From: Vreelandella boliviensis LC1
GTDB taxonomy: Bacteria > Pseudomonadota > Gammaproteobacteria > Pseudomonadales > Halomonadaceae
Assembly (NCBI RefSeq): GCF_000236035.1
Contig: NZ_JH393259.1
Span: forward strand, 271,094-334,553
Length of the DNA: 63,460 nucleotides
Direction of reading: 5' to 3'
The notes below the pieces were generated by a model. The model did not search any database. It worked only from the letters and a program-made list of their open reading frames with translations, and was not told the DNA's origin. How positions within the stretch are numbered: the first letter of the stretch is position 1; every line of letters starts with the position of its first letter. Positions 51,851 to 60,405 of the stretch are shown piece by piece. The translations under genes were made by a program, and so were the position numbers.

Positions 51851-52531
51851 TCAGTCGTTGCTCATGATACCCAAAATCGACAACAAGCTAACAAACAGGT
51901 TATAGATGGATACATAGAGCGTCACTGTGGCAAGAATGTAGTTTGTTTCGCCAGCGCGGTGAATAATTTCACTGGTTTGATACAGAATGGCTGCTGACGC
52001 AAACAGCACAAAACCAGCTGACACCATCAGTGAAAGCGCCGGGATGTTAAAGAATATCCCAGCCACCATGGCCAGAATCAACACGATGGCACCCGCCATC
52101 AAGAAATTACTCAAAAAGCTAAAGTCTTTCTTAGTGGTTAGCGCAACCGCTGAAAGGCCAACAAACGTCAAACCTGTCATAGCCAGTGCATTCATAATCA
52201 ACGCACCGCCATTAGGCAGGGTCATGTAAGCAGAGAGAATCGGCCCAAGCGTGAAGCCCATAAAGCCAGTAAAGGCAAACGTGGCCAACAAGCCAGCTGC
52301 AGAGTTCGCGGTTTTGTGAACCAGGAACATCAAGCCGTACGCACCAATCAAGAACACGAAGATGTTCATTTGTTGGATACCGAGGGCAACAGCAGCGCCC
52401 GCGGTGACTGCTGAGAACAGCAGCGTCATTGCCAATAACGCGTAGGTGTTACGCAACACTTTGTTAGTGCTAACACTGTTAGCAACGCCACTCGATTGAG
52501 GACGTGCCATACGTGAATCGTTGTAAGCCAT
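51851..52531 (-). CDS. yccA: Bax-inhibitor-1-like membrane protein YccA
   Basis: A 226-aa polytopic protein with seven hydrophobic segments and the BI-1 family hallmark of a conserved C-terminal Asp near SILGIMSND. YccA modulates FtsH protease in E. coli. ATG 52531 (MAYNDSRMARPQ) is favoured; the frame is open from 52570. The neighbouring tus genes are the usual company of yccA in gammaproteobacteria. A terminator follows. Confidence 0.92.
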   Translation of the reverse strand: MAYNDSRMARPQSSGVANSVSTNKVLRNTYALLAMTLLFSAVTAGAAVALGIQQMNIFVFLIGAYGLMFLVHKTANSAAGLLATFAFTGFMGFTLGPILSAYMTLPNGGALIMNALAMTGLTFVGLSAVALTTKKDFSFLSNFLMAGAIVLILAMVAGIFFNIPALSLMVSAGFVLFASAAILYQTSEIIHRAGETNYILATVTLYVSIYNLFVSLLSILGIMSND

Positions 52532-52705
52532 GTGTTCATGCTCCCTAATGGTATTTCCAACAACTGACAAGCATGCCGTTACCGAGTTCCAGACGCAAGC
52601 CTTTGTCTCTTTAGCAAAGTCTTCCTGGCAAATGGTTATTCAACGTTGAACCAGCCTAACAAGGATTGTCTATGCTTATTGAACATTCATTTGGACACCA
52701 CAACG

Positions 52706-53464
52706 ATGAAAAAAATTCTACTCCCCGCCAGTGCACTAACACTTTTAGCGTTGGCAATGCCAGCCATGGCTTTCTCACCTGCTGGAGAGGATATTTCCTA
52801 TAGCGTAAATGAAGAGGATTTCGAGGGCTATTTTGTCTCGGCAGGTGACAACGCCAAGGGTAGCATATTGATCGTTCATGACTGGGATGGGCTGGATGAT
52901 TATGAGCGCCAGCGTGCCGATATGCTGGCCGATGAAGGCTACGACGTGTTTGCCGTGGATCTTTATGGTGCAGGCAATCGCCCCCAAGCTGTCGACGATA
53001 AACGAGCTGCGACCAATCGACTCTACCAAGACAGAGAGCGGATGCGCGCACTAACCCTGGGTGGTTTAGCCCAAGCAAGAGAACAAGGCGCTGCCGAGCA
53101 AACGGTGATCATGGGTTATTGCTTTGGCGGTGCAGTGGCACTGGAAATAGCCCGCTCTGGGGAAACCGACAATATAGCAGCGTACTCCAGCTTTCACGGG
53201 GGGTTGACAACGCCTGATGAACAAGCCTACTCAAGTGAAACCGCCCCTATCTTTATCGCCCACGGCGGCGCTGACAGCGCGGTGAGCTTAGAAGACGTCG
53301 CTACCCTGGCTGACGAGTTAGAAACCGCTGGCGTGACCTATGAAATAGGTATCTATGCCGGAGCCCCCCACGCTTTCAGCGTGTTTGGCAGCGATGCCTA
53401 CCATGAGCGCGCCGATCAACGCTCATGGTCATCCTTTAATGTCTGGTTGGATGAAATGCTTTAA
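52706..53464 (+). CDS. secreted dienelactone hydrolase family protein
   Basis: An alpha/beta hydrolase of 252 aa with a Sec signal peptide (MKKILLPASALTLLALAMPAMA). The catalytic Cys is in GYCFGGAVALE, Asp is in HGGADSAV, and His is in APHAF. The family hydrolyses lactones or esters but the substrate is unknown, and its periplasmic location is unusual for the aromatic-degradation DLH enzymes. ATG 52706 gives the signal peptide; the frame is open from 52646. Confidence 0.88.
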   Translation: MKKILLPASALTLLALAMPAMAFSPAGEDISYSVNEEDFEGYFVSAGDNAKGSILIVHDWDGLDDYERQRADMLADEGYDVFAVDLYGAGNRPQAVDDKRAATNRLYQDRERMRALTLGGLAQAREQGAAEQTVIMGYCFGGAVALEIARSGETDNIAAYSSFHGGLTTPDEQAYSSETAPIFIAHGGADSAVSLEDVATLADELETAGVTYEIGIYAGAPHAFSVFGSDAYHERADQRSWSSFNVWLDEML

Positions 53465-53559
53465 ACCCAACAGCTCTAGCGGTGCTAGGTGCTGCTAGGG
53501 CGGTTGATCATGCAATTTAGCAAAATGAATTTAAAAACCTGTAGTTAGGTAACCGCTGA

Positions 53560-53730
53560 TTAGTTTTGCGCTTCTTGTTCGTCTTCTTTTTCATCTTTAA
53601 GCGGTGTAACTGTGGTTAGTGCCGTTTGACGGGCATCTTGAGAGGGATTATAGAGACGCGTATCAACCAAATGCAGTACGGCCAATTGCGCAAACAACAC
53701 CGCAAAACAGACGATCAAACCTTTCAACAT
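53560..53730 (-). CDS. small single-pass membrane protein
   Basis: A 56-aa ORF read on the minus strand, with a hydrophobic N-terminal helix (MLKGLIVCFAVLFAQLAVLH) and a charged tail ending in KDEKEDEQEAQN. I do not recognise the family. The helix-plus-acidic-tail pattern looks real, though no strong Shine-Dalgarno was seen. A stem-loop lies 20 bp upstream of its start. Confidence 0.5.
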   Translation of the reverse strand: MLKGLIVCFAVLFAQLAVLHLVDTRLYNPSQDARQTALTTVTPLKDEKEDEQEAQN

Positions 53731-53749
53731 AGCGGCATATCCAGAGATG

Positions 53750-53773
53750 GGGCTAATATCCGCATATTAGCCC
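53750..53773. repeat. 10-bp perfect stem-loop
   Basis: GGGCTAATAT (53750-53759) pairs with ATATTAGCCC (53764-53773) around a CCGC loop. It lies between two small minus-strand genes. It lacks a T tract in either direction and could be an operator or an mRNA hairpin. Confidence 0.75.
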
Positions 53774-53876
53774 ATCGCTATCCAAACACAATGTGTTTTA
53801 TGTGCTTCAAACACCCAATTTGGAAGTGCTGAATAGCGCGCAAAGCAGCGGTTCAATGGATAAGATCACACAGCGG

Positions 53877-54059
53877 CTAATCCTTAACAGATACCTTGCG
53901 CAGATCTTCAACCATCACCCCCTCTGGCAAATCTGACTCCTCCGCAGGCAGCCATACGGGAGTGAGGTCGCTATCATCTCTACCATCTTCATGCTTATGA
54001 CCTGGAATGCGATAAACAACCTGACTGTGGTGGTGATCCCATGCAAATACACGATCCAT
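53877..54059 (-). CDS. small hypothetical protein
   Basis: A 60-aa ORF without membrane helix, rich in His, Asp and Glu (VFAWDHHHSQVVYRIPGHKHED). AGGA lies about 8 nt before ATG 54059. It matches no family I know. The composition is typical of coding sequence rather than of a random shadow, but the support is modest. Confidence 0.45.
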   Translation of the reverse strand: MDRVFAWDHHHSQVVYRIPGHKHEDGRDDSDLTPVWLPAEESDLPEGVMVEDLRKVSVKD

Positions 54060-54185
54060 ATGTTCATCCTAGGAAAAAGAAAATCGTAGCTATGACATGC
54101 ACAATCAGCATGATGTTCCTTCACATCTCATCGACTCATGCGAAGCCTATGAGGTGAAATGCCGGAAAGATTATTTACTGACAAG

Positions 54186-54317
54186 ATGTTATCAATGAAA
54201 GCCCTCATCAATTTATGCATAATCTTCTTTATACTTACAGGCTGTCGTTCAGGCCTCTCCTCATCAAGAACCAGTGACTGCCGCAAAAAGGCAAGGCTGC
54301 TCGCAGAGTGTGCATGA
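54186..54317 (+). CDS. possible small lipoprotein
   Basis: A 43-aa ORF whose N-terminus is a classic lipoprotein signal ending in FILTGC, followed by a short Ser/Arg-rich region with two further cysteines. ATG 54195 would give a 40-residue form with the same lipobox. No strong ribosome-binding site is visible. It precedes the potassium-channel gene on the same strand by 94 bp. Confidence 0.38.
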   Translation: MLSMKALINLCIIFFILTGCRSGLSSSRTSDCRKKARLLAECA

Positions 54318-54411
54318 ATGATAATATGTGCAGCGTTTATCAAATGCGCCAAACCAACGATTCCCGCGCTGAGCAAACTAGGCTGGCGTATCATCACCGT
54401 AAGAGACCGTT

Positions 54412-55473
54412 ATGCCCGTTATTCAGCAACTGCTCCGCGTTCTTAAAGCGTCAACGCTACAAATCTCGTGGACGTTTCTTCTACTTATTGTGCTCGCACA
54501 TATGGGCACCACCTGGGCACTTTTTTCACTGGTCGGCGAAGCGATATCCGGCTCCCCTACCGATTGGGTTTATTTTTATGTGGTCGTCTCGAGCACCGTG
54601 GGTTTCGGTGATTTCAGCCCGACAACCGTGGCTGGGAAGTGGATCGCCACGCTCTATCTCATTCCAGGTGGCATTTCGCTGTTTGCTGCCTTGATCGGTA
54701 AAGCCACTGTCACACTTTCAAATTTTTGGAGACTACAGATGCAAGGAAAAGGCGATTTTAGCCATCTATCCGGCCACACCCTAGTCATTGGATGGCACGG
54801 CGAAACCACAGAGCGCATTTTGGACATTCTCAAAGCCGATAAAGGCCTACCTGATGAAGTCGTGCTATGCGTTACCAAAGAGATGAGCAACCCACGTCCG
54901 GCGGATTTAAAATTTATTAAAGGAGAGAGTTTCTCGAATGCCGAGCTTCTCAAGCGGGCCGGGGTTGAGAGCGCCAGCCGCATCATCATTTACGACACGA
55001 GTGACGACCGGGTCGCCACCGTCGCGCTGAGTGCCTACAGCCTTAAAGCAAAAAACGCCCATATCGTCGCCCACTGCGCCAATCCCGATACTGCAGCAAT
55101 GTTGCGGCGTACCTTGCCAGGCATAGAATGTACCCAAGCATTAGCGCTGGAAATGCTGGTACGCTCAGCTGCTGATGCGGGAATATCACGGGTCGTCAAC
55201 GAGCTGCTCGCGGTTGACCGTGGCGCTACCCAATACCAAACCAGGTTAAATCAGCCCCCTGCCAGTGCTACCTTTGGCGACTTATTTATGCAAGCGAAAA
55301 AGGTCTGCAATGCCACCGTGCTCGGACTTGCCAATAGCAGCGATGATAGCGAAGGCAACATGCTTAACCCCGCCACTGATCGCCCACTGCAGGATGGCGA
55401 CATTATCTACTACATGGCCAATACGCGGCTTTCACAGCAGCAGCTGAGTGAGCTTCTCACCGCCGAACGTTAA
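54412..55473 (+). CDS. K+ channel with RCK (TrkA-N) regulatory domains
   Basis: A 353-aa protein with a two-helix ion-channel domain. The selectivity filter is TVGFGD at residues 62-67, between the helices FLLLIVLAHMGTTWALFSL and ATLYLIPGGISLFAALIG. A cytoplasmic TrkA-N-like domain (about 110-250, HTLVIGWHGETTERIL) is followed by a TrkA-C-like region. The Rossmann glycines are partly replaced (GWHGET). Such channels gate K+ in response to ligands, relevant to osmotic adjustment. Confidence 0.88.
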   Translation: MPVIQQLLRVLKASTLQISWTFLLLIVLAHMGTTWALFSLVGEAISGSPTDWVYFYVVVSSTVGFGDFSPTTVAGKWIATLYLIPGGISLFAALIGKATVTLSNFWRLQMQGKGDFSHLSGHTLVIGWHGETTERILDILKADKGLPDEVVLCVTKEMSNPRPADLKFIKGESFSNAELLKRAGVESASRIIIYDTSDDRVATVALSAYSLKAKNAHIVAHCANPDTAAMLRRTLPGIECTQALALEMLVRSAADAGISRVVNELLAVDRGATQYQTRLNQPPASATFGDLFMQAKKVCNATVLGLANSSDDSEGNMLNPATDRPLQDGDIIYYMANTRLSQQQLSELLTAER

Positions 55474-55485
55474 TGTTAAGCAGCG

Positions 55486-55800
55486 CTACTCATCCAGCAA
55501 ACCCGCTGCCCGCAACCGCCCCTTTAAACGCTGGTTCTCCTCAATCAGGTCAGTTGCGAGGGCTGCAAGCTCAGGCGCTGCCTCGAAGTCACGTTCCAGC
55601 CGGCACATCCGCCGGGCGCGAGTCAGGTCATGGCTGGTAAAGCGCCAGCTCGCTACATAAGGCGAGTTATCAGCCAATAGGCCGCTTTCGATTCGCTCAA
55701 CGACCCAGTCGGTTTCCACCGAGCAGGCGCGAGCCAAGTCCTCGAGGGTCAAGTTCGCCTCGTCTATTAGTTCGCCGCTAACGATACGCTGCTGAGCCAT
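55486..55800 (-). CDS. cbpM: chaperone modulator CbpM
   Basis: A 104-aa MerR-like helical regulator that binds the J domain of CbpA and limits its activity. The N-terminal region LTLEDLARACSVETDWVVERIESGLL and the central helix RARRMCRLERDFEAAPELAALATDL are typical. It starts 3 bp after the cbpA stop in the same operon. Confidence 0.93.
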   Translation of the reverse strand: MAQQRIVSGELIDEANLTLEDLARACSVETDWVVERIESGLLADNSPYVASWRFTSHDLTRARRMCRLERDFEAAPELAALATDLIEENQRLKGRLRAAGLLDE

Positions 55801-55803
55801 GTC

Positions 55804-56745
55804 CTAGCCTCCCCCTGGTTGGCGCGGATCAAAAGCGAGTTCATGCGCCATGGTGTTATACAGTTCTCGCGCCTTATCGGTATCAGCCGGAGGCAGTACC
55901 ACCTCCAGTTCGACATAAAGATCACCCGACTCCGGCCCTGGAATACCTCGCCCTTTCAAACGCAATCGGCGCCCCGTCTGTGAACCGGCGGGCACCTTTA
56001 GTTTCACCACGCCAGAAGGAATTGGGGTTTCGATACTGGCTCCCAGCGCAGCCTCCCACGGTGTCACCGGCACCTTTTGATGCACATCTCGGCCCTCGAC
56101 CCGATAACGCGAATCGGATGCAAAGTGGATTTCTAAATAGAGGTCACCCGCTGGGCCACCACCAATACCAGGACTGCCCTGCCCCGAGAGGCGAATATGT
56201 TGGCCGGCCTTGATGCCCTTCGGTATGCGTAAGCTGAGGGTGTGTTCCTGGGAGGCAACGCGGCCTTGCGCGTCCATCTGAGGCACTTGCAAGGTGATTG
56301 TCCGGCTAGCGCCGTGAAAAGCATCTGCCAGGTCAATAGTGATCTTGGCATGACGATCCTCGCCACGCATCTGATAGCCGCGTTTCCCTCGTCCGGGCCT
56401 GCCGCCTTGACCAAACAGATTGGCAAAGAAGTCGCTGAACTCACCCAGATCGGCCTCTTCAAAACCACGTCCACTGTACTCGAAGCCTGTGTCCCAATCA
56501 GGGGGTGGCTGGAAATCCTGTCCCGACCGATACTGTTCAGCAAGCTGGTCATAGGCGAGGCGTTTCTCTGGATCTGACAGCACCGCCTTGGCCTCATTAA
56601 CCTCTTGCATGCGCTGTTCAGCATCGGGCTCCTTGCTGACATCGGGATGAAACTTACGCGCCAGCTTGCGGTAGGACTTCTTGATTTCCTCGGCCGTTGC
56701 CGTCTTCGCCACCCCGAGCACTTGGTAGTAATCCTTGAATTCCAC
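55804..56745 (-). CDS. cbpA: curved DNA-binding J-domain co-chaperone CbpA
   Basis: A DnaJ-family co-chaperone of 313 aa without zinc fingers. The J domain (1-70) contains the HPD motif in KFHPDVSKEP. A Gly/Phe-rich linker and two beta-rich C-terminal peptide-binding domains (RIPKGIKAGQHIRLSGQG; KVPAGSQTGRRLRLKGRG) follow. The cbpA-cbpM pair matches E. coli. Confidence 0.95.
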   Translation of the reverse strand: MEFKDYYQVLGVAKTATAEEIKKSYRKLARKFHPDVSKEPDAEQRMQEVNEAKAVLSDPEKRLAYDQLAEQYRSGQDFQPPPDWDTGFEYSGRGFEEADLGEFSDFFANLFGQGGRPGRGKRGYQMRGEDRHAKITIDLADAFHGASRTITLQVPQMDAQGRVASQEHTLSLRIPKGIKAGQHIRLSGQGSPGIGGGPAGDLYLEIHFASDSRYRVEGRDVHQKVPVTPWEAALGASIETPIPSGVVKLKVPAGSQTGRRLRLKGRGIPGPESGDLYVELEVVLPPADTDKARELYNTMAHELAFDPRQPGGG

Positions 56746-56896
56746 TGATGAGAGCTCCGGAAGAGGCCATGAACATCCAAAAACGCAATGCGAAAGGTTC
56801 CACTCGTGAAACGAACCATAAAGCAGGTTCAGTCTAGTCGAAAATAGCGGTGGGTGAATGGAGACCTAGACGCGAAGCGTGTTGATGGTTAATGGC

Positions 56897-57412
56897 TTAT
56901 AGTTCATTTTTTGATTGTTTAGAAGACTTCAATACGCCTGTTTTCCATTGCTCTCGACAATCATTAAGCAACTGATATTCTTTGTTTTTCTGGTTTGCAA
57001 AGTTTAAAAGGGGTTGATGTAGCTCCGGGGTAGCATTCGTTTCTAGTAGCCAGCCAAAGAATGTGAAAGTTTCTCGCGCGGCTTTCACGGCCCATTGAAG
57101 CACCTGCTGCCCCATATGCTCATTTACCACAAAAAAATGCTGCTTATTGTTGTTGAAAAAGGGAGGAGGCTCTCCTGAGGGGCGCTGGTTAACGCAGGCA
57201 CTGAGTTCCATCCGCCTAGCAACATCTTCCAAACTGCATAGACGGTGCACGCATTCAGTGCCTATCGCACTCATCAACCTGCTCACTGATTGATCAATGG
57301 GAAGAAAACTAAGAGCTAGCCACCGATAGCGATTTAGTTCATGTGTTTCATGTGCGTAAGCTAAATCAAGCTGTTCTTGTGGCAAAAAATTAAGGGCTAT
57401 TAATTTATTCAT
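56897..57412 (-). CDS. degenerate ferritin-like four-helix protein
   Basis: A 171-aa cytoplasmic protein of unknown family that looks helical throughout. Four predicted helices carry the pattern of diiron ferritin-like proteins: Glu25 (or Glu22) in helix 1, Glu53-x-x-His56 in helix 2, Glu114 in helix 3 and Glu145 in helix 4. The fourth helix has Leu148 where the second ExxH histidine is expected. It may be a repurposed ferritin-like fold. This assignment is mine and needs structure prediction to test it. Confidence 0.55.
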   Translation of the reverse strand: MNKLIALNFLPQEQLDLAYAHETHELNRYRWLALSFLPIDQSVSRLMSAIGTECVHRLCSLEDVARRMELSACVNQRPSGEPPPFFNNNKQHFFVVNEHMGQQVLQWAVKAARETFTFFGWLLETNATPELHQPLLNFANQKNKEYQLLNDCREQWKTGVLKSSKQSKNEL

Positions 57413-57624
57413 GGGTATACTCCTCTCGCCATTAAAAAAGGGATGTTGCTTGGTAATAGAGTCTTCATCCTAGAGCGAAACAAAGTTGTTTTTCCATGAC
57501 ACCCATCAATTTTGATAACAGTAGTAAATAAGCATACGTTGCTCTAGCTTGATGCCTAATAAAAAATTGTGGTAACAGTGACGGCAGTGCCATTACTGCA
57601 AGTCATGGCAAGAGCTCGGTGAGC

Positions 57625-60360
57625 CTACTCACTGGCCAAGCCAGCCCTGCGCACCAGCGCCTTCTCAACTTCCAGCACTACCATCATTGCGATGCCGATG
57701 CTGACGATTAACACCCCATCCACAACTCCTACCGGCCGAGTATCGAACAGGCTATGCATAACCGGCAGATACGTGAATGCAAGTTGAGCAATGAAGACCA
57801 CAGAGACTGCTATTAACACAGCGGGTGTTCCCAGCACGCCACGCCAGCTAAAGGAGGTCTTGTGCAGATAGCGCACATTGAAAAGATAGAATACTTGCAG
57901 CATCACAATTGTGTTAACCACCAAGGTGCGGCTCATGGCTAGCTCATCACCTCGGCCAAGCGAGTAAAAGAAAATACCCAGTGCTGCAATCAGGAACAAG
58001 AACGACACCAACACGATGCGCCAGACCAGAAAAGGCGTCAGTAAGCCCTGCCCCGCAGGCCGTGGCCGACGCTGCATAACATTCGGTTCTGCCTCCTCAA
58101 ACGCTAGCGACAGGCCTAGGGTAACCGCCGTGATTAGGTTGATCCATAAGATCTGAACGGCTGACATCGGCATAGCGAAATTAAACAGAATCGCGGCAAT
58201 AACAGCTAGTACTTGGCCCCCATTGGTCGGTAACGTCCAAGCCGTCACTTTACGAATATTGTCGTAGACCACTCGACCTTCATTCACGGCAGCCACGATG
58301 GAAGCGAAGTTATCGTCGAGCAGAACCATCTGCGACGCCTCTTTTGCCGCATCGGTGCCCTTGTGTCCCATACCGACACCGACATTCGCCTGCTTCAACG
58401 AAGGTGCATCATTAACGCCATCGCCGGTCATCGCCACAATGGCGCCGGTCGATTGCAGTGCTCGAACAATGCGCAGTTTGTGTTCGGGGTTGGTTCGGGC
58501 AAAAACACTGGTTTCGGCAACAATGCCAGGCAGATCGCTATCAGCAATGTCGTCTAGCTCACGCCCCGTCAGTACGTACGGGTCGTCATCAAGCCCTAAC
58601 TGACGAGCAATAGCCGCTGCCGTCGCGGCATGATCGCCAGTAATCATTTTCACCATAATGCCGGCGGAGTGGCACTCTTTAATAGCGGCCATTGCCTCCT
58701 CTCGCGGCGGATCGATGAAGCCTATTAAGCCAACAAAAACCAACTCGTCATCGAGGTCAGCAAACGTTAGTTTGTTGGTGCCGGACGACACACGCTTAGT
58801 CGCTAAGCCGAGCACCCGTTCCCCCTGAGCGGCCGACTCTGCTATGCGTGCCGTCCAAGCATCCCGTTCCAGCGGTACACTTCCCTGCCCATCCGCTTGG
58901 AGAGAGCATAGTTGCAGCAGTTCGTCTGGGGCACCCTTGACGAAAATTCGAGCCCCCTCCGATGCATGGCAGTTGAGCGTGGCCATAAATCGGTGTTTGG
59001 CATCGAATGGGATCTCGGCAAGGCGGGTCCACTCATGCCGAGTAGACTCTGGATCCAAGTCAGCCTTGATAGCCAACGCCACCAGCGCCCCTTCCATGGG
59101 ATCGCCGATCACATGCCACTCCCCGTCGGTATAGTTCAACTGGGCATCGTTACACAGCAGCCCGGCCAGGATAAGGCTGTCGATATCCGTCGGCCGGGTA
59201 TCCTCCGTGACATCCCCCGCCGTCTCCGCTGTCAATCGCCCTTCCGGCACATAGCCCGATCCAGACACTGTCATTCGGCCACCGGGGGCCTCCAGCCGAC
59301 GCACGGTCATCTCGTTGCGCGTCAACGTGCCGGTCTTATCGGAGCAGATGACCGACGTAGCCCCCAGCGTCTCCACCGCAGGAAGCTGCCGGATAGCGGC
59401 GTTGCGCCTCGCCATACGCTGCACGCCGATAGCTAGTGTGATAGTAATAACTGCAGGCAGGCCTTCGGGAATTGCCGCGACGGCCAAGGCCACCACGGCA
59501 ATGAGAGCCTCCGACCAGACATGGCCGCGCACCAGCACCGCAAAGGCAAACAATACGACTGTCACGGCCAACGTGACCCAGGTGAACTGCGTTCCGAAGC
59601 GATTGATCTGCTGTAGCAGTGGCGTGGTCAGCGGTTGAACATCGCGCAGCAGCGTACTGATCCGCCCGATTTCAGTATCGCTGCCCGTAGCCACCACAAC
59701 CCCTGTCGCCTGCCCAGTGGCCACCAACGTGCCCGAGTAAGCCATTGAGTGACAATCGCCTAGTGCGGCCTCCTTTGGCGCCGGTGTCACCCGCTTTTCT
59801 GCAGCCACCGACTCGCCGGTTAGGATAGCTTCCTCGATCCGCAATGAGCTGGCACGGATAAGGCGCAGATCTGCAGGCACTCGATCTCCCGCCTCCAACG
59901 ATACGATGTCACCCAGAACAATCTCATCGACGGGCACTTCGACGTGCTTCCCTTCTCTGACTAAATGGGCATGCGGTGCGATAAGGTTTCGAATTGCATT
60001 CAGCGCTTTTTCCGCCTTGCCTTCCTGTACAAAGCCGACCACGGCGTTGACCAATACCACCGCAACAATAACCGACGCATCGACAAAGTGCCCCAGCAAC
60101 GAGGCAGCGATGGCCGCCGCCAAAAGGAAATAGATTAGTGCGTTATGAAAATGCGTGAGAAAGCGAAGCAGCGGGTGTCGACCAGCCACTGCCGGTAACT
60201 GGTTATACCCATACTTCTCCAAGCGCCTTGCAGCTTCATCTACTGTCAGGCCCGATGGAGAAGTCTCCAAGTTCGCCAGGACATCATCGGCATGCCTCGC
60301 ATGAACCTCCGCAGGTGTGCTTCCTGATGACAAACCGGTATCGGCAGTGGGTGTATCCAT
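57625..60360 (-). CDS. P2-type cation-transporting ATPase (CtpF-like)
   Basis: A 911-aa P-type ATPase. The A-domain TGES is at residues 181-184, M4 PEGLP at 298-302, and the phosphorylated Asp341 in DKTGT. P-domain motifs TGDGVNDAPSL and hinge motifs follow. In M6 the canonical Ca2+-ATPase NLxTD reads NLITA, so the Ca2+-ligand Asp is missing. That is typical of CtpF-like P2 ATPases of uncertain ion specificity. It lies 45 bp downstream of the second synthetase/GNAT gene on the same strand. Confidence 0.9.
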   Translation of the reverse strand: MDTPTADTGLSSGSTPAEVHARHADDVLANLETSPSGLTVDEAARRLEKYGYNQLPAVAGRHPLLRFLTHFHNALIYFLLAAAIAASLLGHFVDASVIVAVVLVNAVVGFVQEGKAEKALNAIRNLIAPHAHLVREGKHVEVPVDEIVLGDIVSLEAGDRVPADLRLIRASSLRIEEAILTGESVAAEKRVTPAPKEAALGDCHSMAYSGTLVATGQATGVVVATGSDTEIGRISTLLRDVQPLTTPLLQQINRFGTQFTWVTLAVTVVLFAFAVLVRGHVWSEALIAVVALAVAAIPEGLPAVITITLAIGVQRMARRNAAIRQLPAVETLGATSVICSDKTGTLTRNEMTVRRLEAPGGRMTVSGSGYVPEGRLTAETAGDVTEDTRPTDIDSLILAGLLCNDAQLNYTDGEWHVIGDPMEGALVALAIKADLDPESTRHEWTRLAEIPFDAKHRFMATLNCHASEGARIFVKGAPDELLQLCSLQADGQGSVPLERDAWTARIAESAAQGERVLGLATKRVSSGTNKLTFADLDDELVFVGLIGFIDPPREEAMAAIKECHSAGIMVKMITGDHAATAAAIARQLGLDDDPYVLTGRELDDIADSDLPGIVAETSVFARTNPEHKLRIVRALQSTGAIVAMTGDGVNDAPSLKQANVGVGMGHKGTDAAKEASQMVLLDDNFASIVAAVNEGRVVYDNIRKVTAWTLPTNGGQVLAVIAAILFNFAMPMSAVQILWINLITAVTLGLSLAFEEAEPNVMQRRPRPAGQGLLTPFLVWRIVLVSFLFLIAALGIFFYSLGRGDELAMSRTLVVNTIVMLQVFYLFNVRYLHKTSFSWRGVLGTPAVLIAVSVVFIAQLAFTYLPVMHSLFDTRPVGVVDGVLIVSIGIAMMVVLEVEKALVRRAGLASE

Positions 60361-60405
60361 ACTGTCTCCCTAGCGAGCGAAAATAGAGGAAATGAGGTAC
60401 TGCCG

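Noticed and set aside
53626..53832. 68-aa plus-strand ORF antisense to the 56-aa membrane protein
   Set aside because: Its sequence has no signal or family pattern; the minus-strand ORF has the more protein-like arrangement.
54128..54397. 89-aa minus-strand ORF near the small lipoprotein
   Set aside because: It lacks a good start signal, overlaps the plus-strand lipoprotein candidate, and its composition (unpatterned mix with many Leu, Ile and Ser) looks random.
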